Of a stretch of DNA of 20,098 bases, positions 1 to 7,287 are shown one piece after another; the stretch's first letter is position 1; each line of letters opens with the position of its first letter. A program made the translations under genes and the position numbers. The notes beneath the pieces are model-generated. The model had not been told where the DNA came from. It saw only the letters and a list, made by a program, of their open reading frames with translations, and searched no databases. The stretch lies in contig DATHVI010000020.1 in assembly GCA_035461385.1 (NCBI GenBank), positions 1-20,098 on the forward strand. Direction: 5' to 3'. This stretch comes from DATHVI01 sp035461385 (lineage in GTDB: Bacteria > Actinomycetota > Thermoleophilia > Solirubrobacterales > 70-9).

Positions 1-2
1 CC

Positions 3-252
3 GCGGCGCGCCAGGCGAGCCGGGCGCACGCCGAGCTGACCGGCCGGCTGGTTTCCGAGTGGCGAGACGTACCGTTCCACCGGTGGGAGGCCGGCCCCCG
101 CCCCCGGGTGCGCCGCAGCCGACTGTGGGAAAGCGGACGAAGACGCTGCTGCGATCGGGCGCCTGATCGCGGCCGACGGGCCATGGACCGCGCTGTTTCG
201 CGCCGACCGGATAGGCCTTCAGCCAAGTCGATTCGTGGAGGTGGTGAGATGA
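3..252 (+). pseudogene. C-terminal end of an unrecognised gene, frameshifted, cut by window edge
   Basis: Not recognised. From base 3 one frame reads as ordinary protein (HAELTGRLVSEWRDVPFHRW) and then turns Arg-rich. The protein-like signal resumes in another frame (AAAIGRLIAADGPWTALFR and onward, ending RFVEVVR) and stops at TGA 250-252. The switch falls in or near two runs of five C at 95-105, so either a true frameshift or a homopolymer sequencing error is possible. The stop overlaps the start codon of the next reading frame (ATGA, 249-252), as in an operon. The 5' part lies outside the window. That this is one broken gene is inferred from the amino-acid texture; no family was assigned. 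Confidence 0.35.
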
Positions 253-379
253 AGGTGGAAGGCAGCGTCGTGCTCAGGTTCCAGGCGAGCTCCCTTGCCG
301 AGACCCGGCCGTACTCGATGACGCCTTGGTGCGTGCACGCGAGCGCGACGATGTCAAGAGATCGAAGAGGTCGACGTGA
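249..379 (+). pseudogene. CoxG/SRPBCC-like N-terminal fragment with frameshifts
   Basis: The start is strong: GGAGG at 237-241 lies 7 nt before ATG 249, which overlaps the upstream stop. The protein opens MKVEGSVVL, the usual opening of the CoxG/SRPBCC (carbon monoxide dehydrogenase subunit G-like) family. It then shifts frame: a second frame at about 278-328 reads VPGELPCRDPAVLDDAL, like the family's VPRELVW..DPAVL..A segment. The first frame resumes with TPWCVHASATM, where IPGC would be expected. At least two indels in 150 bp make it non-functional as read, unless the assembly is poor here. The second frame stops at TGA 377-379. The family call rests on about 40 residues across two frames and is tentative. 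Confidence 0.3.
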
Positions 380-436
380 CCACGCCGCCCCACGTCGCGA
401 TCGACGGCATTCGAGCCCTCCCGGTGGCGATCGCGA

Positions 437-2587
437 TCACGGTCGTCCCTCCGCGACGCCGACCGCCGGGCGCTCGACGTCCAGTCGCGGCAGGACCCGC
501 TCGAGCCAGTTCGGGATCCACCAGTTGCGGGCGCCGAGCAGCTGCATCACGGCGGGGACGAGCACCATCCGCACGACGGTGGCGTCGAGGAAGATCGCCG
601 AGGCGAGGCCGATCCCGAACAGCTTCAGGAAGACGTCCGGCGCGGTCACGAAGGCGAGGAAGACAACGACCATGATCGCCGCCGCCGCCGTGATCACACG
701 AGCGGTCTTCGCCAGGCCATCGGCGACCGCCCGGCGCGTGTCCCCGTCCTTCAGGTACTCCTCGCGGATCCGCGAGATCAGGAAGACCTCGTAGTCCATC
801 GAGAGGCCGAAGAGGATCGCGAACATCATCACCGGCATGAACGGCGCGATCGGGACCTCGTGGTCGATTCCGATCAGCTCGGCAACCGGGCCACCCTTGG
901 CGACCAGCGTCATCACGCCGTAGGCCGCCCCGACCGAGAGCAGGTTCATCACCGCGGCCTTGAGCGAGATAAGGGGCGAGCGGAAGGCGACCAGCAGGAG
1001 CAGGAACGACAGACCGACGACGCCGGCGATGAACAACGGCATGCGGTCCTTGATGTACTCGCTCTGGTCGTCGAGGGCGGCCGTGATCCCGCCGATCTGC
1101 GCGGTCACTCCGGAGCCCGCGAGCTCCGCCGGCACCACGTCCTCGCGCAGCCGGTTCACCAGCTCCTCCGTCTCCGCGTCCTGGGGAGAGGTCGTCGGGA
1201 TGACTGTGACGATCGCGGCGGTTCCCGCCTGATTGATCACCGGATCGGCGACGAAGGCGATCCCGTCCGCGCCGCGAAGCCGCTCCGCGAGGGCGTCGAT
1301 GTCGCCCTCCGCATCCGAGTCGGGAAGGTTCGCGGCGATCACCAGCGGTCCGTTCGTGCCCGGCCCGAACCCCTCCGTGTTGAGGTCGTACGCCTGGCGG
1401 GTCATCGTGTCGGGCGGGTCGTTGCCGGCGTCGGGGAACCCGAGGCGCATGCCGAGCGCGGGGGCGGCGAGCGCGAGCAGGATCGCGGCGGCGGCGATCG
1501 CGAACGGCCAGGGCCGCCGCTGGACTGCGTGGCTCCAGCGCGCCGCGGGCGACTCAGAGTCGCCTTCCGCGCGCAGCGTTCGGCCGAGCAGCGGGATGTG
1601 CCAGCGGTCGACCCGAGGGCCGAGGTAGGAGAGAAGCGCCGGCAAGAGAGTGACCGCAGCGAGCATCACCACGAGCACCGCAAGCGACGCCGAGATCGCC
1701 ACCCCGTACATGTAGGGAAGGCCGGTCAAGAACAGGCCGAGGACGGCGATCACCACCGTGCATCCCGCGATGATCACGCTGCGGCCGGCGGTGGTGACCG
1801 CCTCGACGACGGCGTCGTGGCGGTCCTTGCCGGCGGCCATGCCGGCGCGGAACCGGGTCAGCACCAAGAGCGCGTAATCGATCCCGACGCCGATCCCGAT
1901 CAGCCCCGAGACCGCCGTGGTCCAGTCGGGGACGTCGATGACGTTCGCGAGCAGCGCGATCAGGCCGCCGGAGGTGATCCCGAGGCCGACGAGCGCCATC
2001 GCGATCGGAAGCCCGGCTGCGACGACCGAGCCGAAGGCGATCAGGAGCACGATCGCCCCGCCCAGGAGGCCGTAGCCCTCGGGGCTGCCCGCCTCCTGCG
2101 CGGTGTAGATCGGATCGCCGCCGAGCTTGATCTCGAGCCCGTCGCCGCTCCGCTCCTCCGCGGCCGCGATCAGCCGCTCGCCGTCCTCCTTCGGCACCTC
2201 CCAGCCGGGGATCGTCAGCGGAAGCGTGGTCGCTCCGATCGTCCCGTCCTCCGAGATCCGGATCGGCGTCTCCTCGCCGACGTGCTCGACCTGCTTCGCC
2301 TCAGCGAGGAAGTCGTCGACGCGCTCGGCGGCCGCGGGGCTGTCGGCCCCGGCCGGATCCTTCCAGACGACGTAGATCTCCTGGCCGGAGTAGCCGTCGA
2401 ACTCCCGCTCGGTGAGGTCGCTCGCCGCCTTCGACTCCGAGCCGGGGGTGTTGTAATCGGCTTCGTACTCGCCGGCAAGCGAGGACCCAAGCCCGATGAT
2501 CACGATCGCCGCCGCGATCCAGGCAAGGACCATGCGACCGCGACGGCGGTAGGCGATGTCGGCGAGGCGGGCAAGTCGACGGGTCAT
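437..2587 (-). CDS. MMPL/RND-family transporter
   Basis: A 716-residue inner-membrane transporter of the MMPL branch of the RND superfamily, which exports lipids or other hydrophobic compounds using the proton gradient; the substrate is unknown. The N-terminal helix (about residues 19-38) is followed by an extracytoplasmic loop (about 40-175), a helix bundle, a second loop and a second bundle. Each half carries the family's intramembrane Asp-Tyr signature: GIGVGIDYALLVLTRFR in the first bundle and FGLSMDYEVFLISRIREEY in the second, so it looks intact and of normal length. The ATG at 2587-2585 has only a weak ribosome site, but it overlaps the stop of a tiny ORF with a good one (see 2587-2643). 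The small helical gene at 2661-2948 lies upstream on the same strand. Confidence 0.93.
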   Translation of the reverse strand: MTRRLARLADIAYRRRGRMVLAWIAAAIVIIGLGSSLAGEYEADYNTPGSESKAASDLTEREFDGYSGQEIYVVWKDPAGADSPAAAERVDDFLAEAKQVEHVGEETPIRISEDGTIGATTLPLTIPGWEVPKEDGERLIAAAEERSGDGLEIKLGGDPIYTAQEAGSPEGYGLLGGAIVLLIAFGSVVAAGLPIAMALVGLGITSGGLIALLANVIDVPDWTTAVSGLIGIGVGIDYALLVLTRFRAGMAAGKDRHDAVVEAVTTAGRSVIIAGCTVVIAVLGLFLTGLPYMYGVAISASLAVLVVMLAAVTLLPALLSYLGPRVDRWHIPLLGRTLRAEGDSESPAARWSHAVQRRPWPFAIAAAAILLALAAPALGMRLGFPDAGNDPPDTMTRQAYDLNTEGFGPGTNGPLVIAANLPDSDAEGDIDALAERLRGADGIAFVADPVINQAGTAAIVTVIPTTSPQDAETEELVNRLREDVVPAELAGSGVTAQIGGITAALDDQSEYIKDRMPLFIAGVVGLSFLLLLVAFRSPLISLKAAVMNLLSVGAAYGVMTLVAKGGPVAELIGIDHEVPIAPFMPVMMFAILFGLSMDYEVFLISRIREEYLKDGDTRRAVADGLAKTARVITAAAAIMVVVFLAFVTAPDVFLKLFGIGLASAIFLDATVVRMVLVPAVMQLLGARNWWIPNWLERVLPRLDVERPAVGVAEGRP

Positions 2588-2643
2588 CAGGAACCCCGTT
2601 TCTCGGTTGAAGACCCGTGCGCCAGTTGATCGGTCGAAACCAC
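2587..2643 (-). CDS. possible 18-codon leader ORF of the MMPL gene
   Basis: An AGGAGG at 2658-2653 (read on the minus strand) lies 9 nt before GTG 2643-2641. This opens an 18-codon frame ending TGA 2589-2587, and the A of that stop is the A of the MMPL ATG (TGATG). The MMPL gene has no comparable ribosome site of its own, so translation may enter through this leader. The peptide (VVSTDQLAHGSSTEKRGS) resembles nothing I know. The arrangement is seen in the sequence; the function is inferred, and a chance ORF is possible. Confidence 0.35.
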   Translation of the reverse strand: MVSTDQLAHGSSTEKRGS

Positions 2644-2660
2644 TTGTCTGCGCCTCCTAG

Positions 2661-2948
2661 TCATCCGTCGTGCGGCATCAGCCGGCGTTCCTGCCCGAGC
2701 TCGGCGAGTAGGGTCGCGATCTCGGTAACCGCCGCGGTTACGTACCGGCGGCGCCACAGCTCGAGCTCGTCGTCGAGATCGTTCATGTAGCGGCTGTTGC
2801 CGGCCAGGGTCGTCGTCAGGGCAAGCGCGCGCTCCGACGCGAGCTCGGCCAGGCGATCGCGCGCCTCAGCGGCCGTGATCGTGAGAGTCTCGAAGTCGTC
2901 GCCAAGCATCGGGAGGGGCATCGGGAGATGTGCGCCCGCGTGTTCCAT
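2661..2948 (-). CDS. small helical hypothetical protein
   Basis: A 95-residue soluble protein, mostly predicted helix, with the core TITAAEARDRLAELASERAL followed by NSRYMNDLDDELELWRRRYV and TEIATLLAEL. It has the look of short Actinobacteria-restricted hypothetical proteins, and no function is known to me. I chose the ATG at 2948 because upstream of it the frame is Arg-rich and unlike protein; no clear ribosome site is seen. A further in-frame ATG follows at MPLPMLGDDF. It lies 73 bp upstream of the MMPL transporter in the same orientation, so co-transcription is plausible. Confidence 0.6.
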   Translation of the reverse strand: MEHAGAHLPMPLPMLGDDFETLTITAAEARDRLAELASERALALTTTLAGNSRYMNDLDDELELWRRRYVTAAVTEIATLLAELGQERRLMPHDG

Positions 2949-3046
2949 GACCGCCGAACGGCGCCAAGCTAATCGCTGGACGCTCGGCGAGCGTCTCACT
3001 CGGGCTCGGGGCGCGAAATGCGGCAACCCGGCCTCGCGCGGTGCGG

Positions 3047-4675
3047 TTAACCCGCGTCTGGCTCGGTCGGTGCGTTCGTTGTCCGTTCGAGGCGTTGAGC
3101 CCGGAGCCACCCTTTACCCGTTTCACGCGCGCGCCGGCCTCCGACGCCGGCCACCAGCGCCACCAGCAGCGGCCCCAGGAACCACGGGAGGTAGAGGTAG
3201 AACCAGTGCTCGACCACGAGCTGGGCGCCGATCAGGGCGGCGGCCGCGAGCGCGGCGACCTGCGCCGGCGAGCGCTCGCGGGGAACGAACGCGAGCGCGA
3301 GCGCGAGGGCGGCGACCGCGACGACGATCGCGATCCTCACCGGCTCGAGCGAGGCCTCCTGGCCCCAGACGCTGAACGGCGAGGAGCGGTCCGCCTGGTT
3401 GGCGATCGTCCGCTCCCAGAAGACGCCGAGACCCGGATCGATCGCGGGTTGGGCGAGCATCAGCGCCGCGACGAGTGCGAACGCGGCCGCGAACCCGAGC
3501 AGCGGCCGCGCGGACCGGCGCCCGAGGCCGCGGCGACCGGCGGCGTAGAGCGGGACCAGGACGAGCGGCGCGAACTTCGTCGCCGCGGCGAGCGCGAGCA
3601 GGGCGCCGCGGGCGAGCGGCCGCCCGAACAGCACCAGCGACCAGACGACGAGCGCGGCGAGCAGCGAGTCGTTCGAATTCGACTGCAGCGCGAACGCGGT
3701 GTAGGGGAAGGCGAGCCAGGCGAACGCGAGCACGAAGCCGAGGTCGCGCCCGGCGCGGCCCGGCCGCAGCCGCAGCCCGCAGAACACGAGGCCGGCGACG
3801 GTGGCGAGGTCGAACGCGATCGCCGCCGCGTGGGCGGCCGGCAGCTCGTCCCACTCGCCGCTCCACGGCAGCGCGAGCTCGAACGGGATGTAGGCGTAGT
3901 AGGCGGCGGGGCCGTAGGTGTCGCCGGACGGGTTGTCGTCCGGGAACGCGCCGTAGATCGGCTCGCCGCTCGGCACCCGGTCGGCCCCGATCACGCCGGC
4001 GTAGCCGACGTCGATCACGCCCGAGTCGGCGACGTTGAGGGTGATCCGGAACGCGATCAGGAATACCGCCGCGACGGCGAGCCAGAGCGCGGGGATCGTC
4101 GGCCGCAGCGGTCGTCCGCCGCGAAACCCGACCCAGAGCATCCGTGCCAGCAGATAGAGCAGCGGCGGGTAGGCGAGCGGTGCCGAGAGGCCGATCTCGC
4201 CGCGGTTGAAGAAGACGTGCGAGACGCCGAAGGCGAGCAGGACGACGAGGTCGAGGTGGACGATCCGGAGCGGGCGCCGCCAGTCGAGCAGGCCGAGGAG
4301 GAAGATCGCGCACAGCGGGAGCCAGACGTACGGTGCGTTGAGGACGTGGCCGAACTGGCCTTCGTTGCCGCGCGCCATCTGCCAGGCGACCTGGTAACCC
4401 GTCCACGACTCGCGAACGGCGCCGCTGTCGGCGTCGACGATCACCCGCACCACCTCGTCGTCGTCGTCGAAGTAGCTCACCCTCCAGCTCGGCCCGTCGC
4501 GGGTAACGGTCGCCTCGAGCGGCCCGCGATCGCCCTCGGTCGCGACCACGTTCGGGTCGCGATCGGCGATTCGCTCGGCGGCGGCGGAGCCGACCTGAGC
4601 GTCGGCGGTGGAGGCGACGAGGAGCGTCGCGGCGACGGTGAGCAGCGCGAGGGCCGGTGCTAGCCGAAGGTCCAC
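3047..4675 (-). CDS. PepSY-like plus GT87-like polytopic membrane glycosyltransferase
   Basis: A 542-residue membrane protein. An N-terminal hydrophobic segment (residues 1-22, ending STADA) looks like a signal peptide or anchor. Next comes a PepSY-like extracytoplasmic region (about 25-95) with WRVSYFDDDDEVVRVIVDAD, then about ten membrane segments with GT87/DUF2029-like features such as FFNRGEIG, a YGPAAYYAYIP loop and LAAATKFAPLVLVPLY. GT87-type enzymes use polyprenyl-phosphate sugars as donors on the outer face of the membrane; that role is inferred. I chose GTG 4675, which overlaps the GtrA-like gene by 16 nt, because the frame upstream is Arg-rich shadow. No ribosome site is visible, so translational coupling is likely. 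Last gene of a four-gene unit. Confidence 0.8.
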   Translation of the reverse strand: MDLRLAPALALLTVAATLLVASTADAQVGSAAAERIADRDPNVVATEGDRGPLEATVTRDGPSWRVSYFDDDDEVVRVIVDADSGAVRESWTGYQVAWQMARGNEGQFGHVLNAPYVWLPLCAIFLLGLLDWRRPLRIVHLDLVVLLAFGVSHVFFNRGEIGLSAPLAYPPLLYLLARMLWVGFRGGRPLRPTIPALWLAVAAVFLIAFRITLNVADSGVIDVGYAGVIGADRVPSGEPIYGAFPDDNPSGDTYGPAAYYAYIPFELALPWSGEWDELPAAHAAAIAFDLATVAGLVFCGLRLRPGRAGRDLGFVLAFAWLAFPYTAFALQSNSNDSLLAALVVWSLVLFGRPLARGALLALAAATKFAPLVLVPLYAAGRRGLGRRSARPLLGFAAAFALVAALMLAQPAIDPGLGVFWERTIANQADRSSPFSVWGQEASLEPVRIAIVVAVAALALALAFVPRERSPAQVAALAAAALIGAQLVVEHWFYLYLPWFLGPLLVALVAGVGGRRARETGKGWLRAQRLERTTNAPTEPDAG

Positions 4676-5154
4676 AGCTTGTTGCCGATGAAGTTCACCG
4701 GCATCGCGACCGCGACCGCGATCGCCTGCGCGGGGAGCTCGCGCAGGCCCGCGGCGGAGACGAGCAGCTCGAGCACGGCGACGTTGAGGCCGAGCGCGAT
4801 CACCGCGACGGTCAGGAACCGGGCGGCCTGGAACCCGGGGTGGCCGTCGGTGGCCCGGAAGGTCCAGGTTCGGTTCCAGATGAAGTTGTTCGACACCGCG
4901 ACGCAGAACGCGATCACCGCAGCCGCGACGTGGTGGGCGTCGAGGGCGTTGGTCAGCAGCGCGAACACGGTCAGGTTGATGACGTACCCCGACGCGCCGA
5001 CGAGCCCGAACTTGAACAGCTGGTACCAGTTCGCAGGCCGGCGGGTGCCGAGGCCGATCCGGCGGACGAGACGCCATGTCCACTCGGCGGCGCGGGCGGT
5101 GGGCTCATCGCCCCCCGCGGCACCGGGCGCCCGCCGCCCGTCGAGGTCCCTCAC
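4660..5154 (-). CDS. GtrA-like membrane protein
   Basis: 164 residues: a hydrophilic N-terminus of about 45, then four membrane segments of the GtrA type. Signatures are FKFGLVGASGYVINLTVFAL near the first helix, AVSNNFIWNRTWTFR after the second, and NFIGNKLWTFG at the very C-terminus. GtrA proteins are thought to flip or carry polyprenyl-phosphate-linked sugars (classically undecaprenyl-phosphate glucose) across the membrane for cell-surface glycosylation. GTG 5154-5152 overlaps the stop of the phosphodiesterase gene (GTGA), and the 3' end overlaps the glycosyltransferase start. This order puts a carrier directly before a glycosyltransferase that could use the flipped donor. The substrate is not readable from the sequence. 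Confidence 0.88.
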   Translation of the reverse strand: MRDLDGRRAPGAAGGDEPTARAAEWTWRLVRRIGLGTRRPANWYQLFKFGLVGASGYVINLTVFALLTNALDAHHVAAAVIAFCVAVSNNFIWNRTWTFRATDGHPGFQAARFLTVAVIALGLNVAVLELLVSAAGLRELPAQAIAVAVAMPVNFIGNKLWTFG

Positions 5155-6731
5155 CGCGCGACCCTCGGGTCCCGGAGGTCGCCGCGGCGAAGCTCGGGCC
5201 CGGCGCCGCCGGCGCCGAAGTGATCGAGCACGAGGCCGGCGACGTCGCCGATCGCCCACTGCTCGCGGATCGCCTCCGTCCCGGGCTCGAACCCGCAGAG
5301 GACCAGCGGGCCGACCGAGTCGGCGGCGTCGAGCGAGCCGTGGCTGCCGCCCGGGCAATGGGTGACCCCGCCCCAGTCGACGAACTCGTGGCCGACCCCG
5401 GCCGAGATCAGGATGTCGCCGGAATGGGGAGCGGCGAGCGCCGCCCAGACCCGTCCGAGCGGGTCGGGATAGCGGTCGCTGACCACCCGGCCGTCGCGGA
5501 TCGAGGCGTCGATCGCCGCGAGGTCGCCGTCGAGGTCCCAGCGGGCGCCGCGCAGGTCGGTGCGCTGCGAGCCGGGGCGGAAGCGAAGCTCGCGCCCGCC
5601 CCGCTCGACGACCGCCTCGGCGCGGGTGAGGTCGGGCGGGCCGGCGGCATGGCGATCGAGCGGGGCGCCGTCGGCGCCGCCGAGCCAGGTCATCAGCTCG
5701 ACCCCCGAGACGTCGCGCAGGCGGTCGCGGACGCCGGCGTGCGTCCGCCGCGCTCGGCGACCGGCGGCGAGGACGTAGACGCCGGCGGCGCGGGCGCTGG
5801 GGCCGACCGCGAGCTCGGCGGCGCCCGGGTCGCCGTCGCTCGGCTGCAGCACCCGCCATTCCTCGCCGAGGCCGGCGGCGAGCGGGAGCGGGCTGCTGAC
5901 CGCCGACTGGGAGTGGTCGGCGACCAGGATCACGGCGTGGCCGTCGAGGAACCTGTCGATCCCTCCCGCGGCGTCGACGAGCTCGCCGAAGCAGCGGTCG
6001 GCCCGCGAGATCGACTCCGGCTGCGCGTCGGGGCCGAAGCGGTGGGAGTGGAAGTCGTTGTCGGGGAGCGAGAAGAGGAGGAAGTCGTAGAGGTCGTCGC
6101 GCACCAGCTCACGGCCGACGCAGGCGGAGTAGGGGTCGCGGGTTCCTGGACGGGCGAGGGTCGGCTTGCACGGCACGCGGCGGCTCGAGTAGAGCTCGCC
6201 GTAGAAGAGCTCGTCCGGCCCCCAGGTCGCGTGCCGGAAGCTCGCCGCCATCGCGACCCGGCGCATCATTCCCTCGAGCCCGAGCTCGTGCCGGGTGCGG
6301 CCGCGGTAGATCAGGAACGGGGTGCACGCCGACCGCACGCCGCGGTCGCCGAGCAGCTCGAACACCGTCTCCACCTCGTGCGAGAGGTGGGACAGATTCA
6401 TGTTGTAGACGATGTCGTAGAGCGTCCGGAAGATCCCGAAGGCGCGGGTCGCCTCGAACGACGATCCGTATTCGACGTAGCGGTGCTCGCCGCGGTGGTA
6501 CCAGTTGATCCCGCTGATCCGATGCAGGTCGGAGCGGGCCCCGGTGACGATCTCCGAGCAGCAGACCGGGGTCACCGACGGGAACGGCGCGACGCAGTCG
6601 GGAATCGCCTCGCCGCGCTCGCAGAGCGCGGCGAAGTTCGGCGCCTCGCCGGCCGCGATTGACCGCTCGAGCATGTCGGTGCGCAGCGAGTCGACGACGC
6701 AGAGGACCAGCTTGCGGCCGTCGGCGCTCAA
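5151..6731 (-). CDS. alkaline-phosphatase-superfamily phosphodiesterase/nucleotide pyrophosphatase-like protein
   Basis: 526 residues with the complete metal and nucleophile set of the type I phosphodiesterase/nucleotide pyrophosphatase fold: Asp14 in VVDSLRTDML, nucleophile Thr54 in PFPSVTPVC, PDNDFHSH (about 223-230), VADHS, and a late His in GGSHGSLDAADS. No signal peptide is seen, so it is probably cytoplasmic, or a pseudo-family member acting on a soluble phosphodiester. I chose TTG 6731-6729: it overlaps the stop of the upstream gene (TTGA), and the catalytic motif begins only 10 residues later, whereas the longer frame upstream is Arg-rich shadow. Its place between two membrane genes suggests turnover of a sugar-nucleotide or lipid-linked phosphate; that is inference. 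Confidence 0.85.
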   Translation of the reverse strand: MSADGRKLVLCVVDSLRTDMLERSIAAGEAPNFAALCERGEAIPDCVAPFPSVTPVCCSEIVTGARSDLHRISGINWYHRGEHRYVEYGSSFEATRAFGIFRTLYDIVYNMNLSHLSHEVETVFELLGDRGVRSACTPFLIYRGRTRHELGLEGMMRRVAMAASFRHATWGPDELFYGELYSSRRVPCKPTLARPGTRDPYSACVGRELVRDDLYDFLLFSLPDNDFHSHRFGPDAQPESISRADRCFGELVDAAGGIDRFLDGHAVILVADHSQSAVSSPLPLAAGLGEEWRVLQPSDGDPGAAELAVGPSARAAGVYVLAAGRRARRTHAGVRDRLRDVSGVELMTWLGGADGAPLDRHAAGPPDLTRAEAVVERGGRELRFRPGSQRTDLRGARWDLDGDLAAIDASIRDGRVVSDRYPDPLGRVWAALAAPHSGDILISAGVGHEFVDWGGVTHCPGGSHGSLDAADSVGPLVLCGFEPGTEAIREQWAIGDVAGLVLDHFGAGGAGPELRRGDLRDPRVAR

Positions 6732-7159
6732 CGCAGCGTCCGCAGGCCCTCGTACTTGCGACCGGCGCTCCGGCGGCGCGAGACGGCGAGCCAGGTGATC
6801 GCGAACAGGGCGACGAGCCCGACCGGCGAGAGCAGCAGCGACACCCCCGCGAGCGCGAGCGCGGCGAGTCCGATCAGGGCCGCGGTCATCCCGGCGCCGC
6901 CCTCGCGCCCACGGGCGCCCTCGGCGACGGCACGGGCGACGGCATACGCGAGCGCCGCGAACAGCGCTCCGGCGACCGCGCCCGGCCACGCCGGGTGGTC
7001 CTCGGCGGTGAGCGAGAGCGCGAACAGGACCGCGCCCCCGGCGACTGCGGCAGCGAGCAGGCTCAGCCCGACCGGCCCGCGGCGCCCGGCTGCCCCGGCG
7101 AGGACGCCGGCGGCGAGCGCGAGCCCGGTGCCCTGGCAGCCTGCGAGGAAGAGGTCCAC
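6728..7159 (-). CDS. small integral membrane protein of unknown function
   Basis: 143 residues with four to five hydrophobic segments: about 12-28, 32-47, 58-78, 88-107 and 110-126. A basic tail follows, ending RKYEGLRTLR. I recognise no family; the Ala/Gly/Leu-rich helices offer no diagnostic motif. The start is GTG 7159-7157 (peptide VDLFLAGCQG), and no ribosome site is visible. A TAGCCT about 10 nt upstream on this strand could be a -10 for a near-leaderless transcript. It is the first gene of the four-gene unit, and its TGA overlaps the TTG start of the phosphodiesterase. Confidence 0.65.
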   Translation of the reverse strand: MDLFLAGCQGTGLALAAGVLAGAAGRRGPVGLSLLAAAVAGGAVLFALSLTAEDHPAWPGAVAGALFAALAYAVARAVAEGARGREGGAGMTAALIGLAALALAGVSLLLSPVGLVALFAITWLAVSRRRSAGRKYEGLRTLR

Positions 7160-7214
7160 TGCGTGCGGCAGGCTAGCGGGCGGGGGGACGCTGCCCGGAA
7201 CGCCGCCCGTGTGC

Positions 7215-7238
7215 GCTCAGGCGATTGCTCAGGCGATT
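7215..7238 (+). repeat. two adjacent 12-bp direct repeats
   Basis: GCTCAGGCGATT occurs twice back to back (7215-7226 and 7227-7238) in the divergent intergenic region, immediately before the inverted repeat at 7239-7258. No other copy was noticed in the window. Either a regulator-binding array or a recent slippage duplication would explain it. Confidence 0.7.
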
Positions 7239-7258
7239 GTGACATCGATTGATGTAAC
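7239..7258. promoter_or_regulatory. operator-like inverted repeat in the divergent promoter region
   Basis: GTGACATC-GATT-GATGTAAC is an inverted repeat with 8-bp arms and one mismatch. Its right end is 29 nt before the ATG of the alpha/beta hydrolase, and its left end is 79 nt upstream of the divergent membrane-protein start. Size and symmetry fit a dimeric repressor of the GntR or TetR type; no regulator gene lies next to it. The match to any known operator was not tested. Confidence 0.5.
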
Positions 7259-7287
7259 GGAGCATCCGGGCCGGGTTAGTTCCCGGT

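Noticed and set aside
860..2629. 589-codon plus-strand frame opposite the MMPL gene
   Set aside because: Charged, repetitive Arg/Asp/Glu composition typical of an antisense shadow; the minus-strand MMPL frame is unmistakable.
2951..2962. CGCCG-AA-CGGCG palindrome just upstream of the small helical gene
   Set aside because: Too short and too GC-rich to separate from chance; a 2-nt loop cannot form a normal hairpin.
3041..4663. 540-codon plus-strand frame opposite the GT87-like gene
   Set aside because: Arg/Glu-rich shadow with no domain; the minus frame has clear membrane helices.
4676..5083. Upstream extension of the GT87-like frame through the gtrA gene
   Set aside because: Arg-rich translation in the shadow of gtrA; true coding begins at GTG 4675.
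5076..6662. 528-codon plus-strand frame opposite the phosphodiesterase gene
   Set aside because: Shadow composition; all catalytic motifs are in the minus frame.
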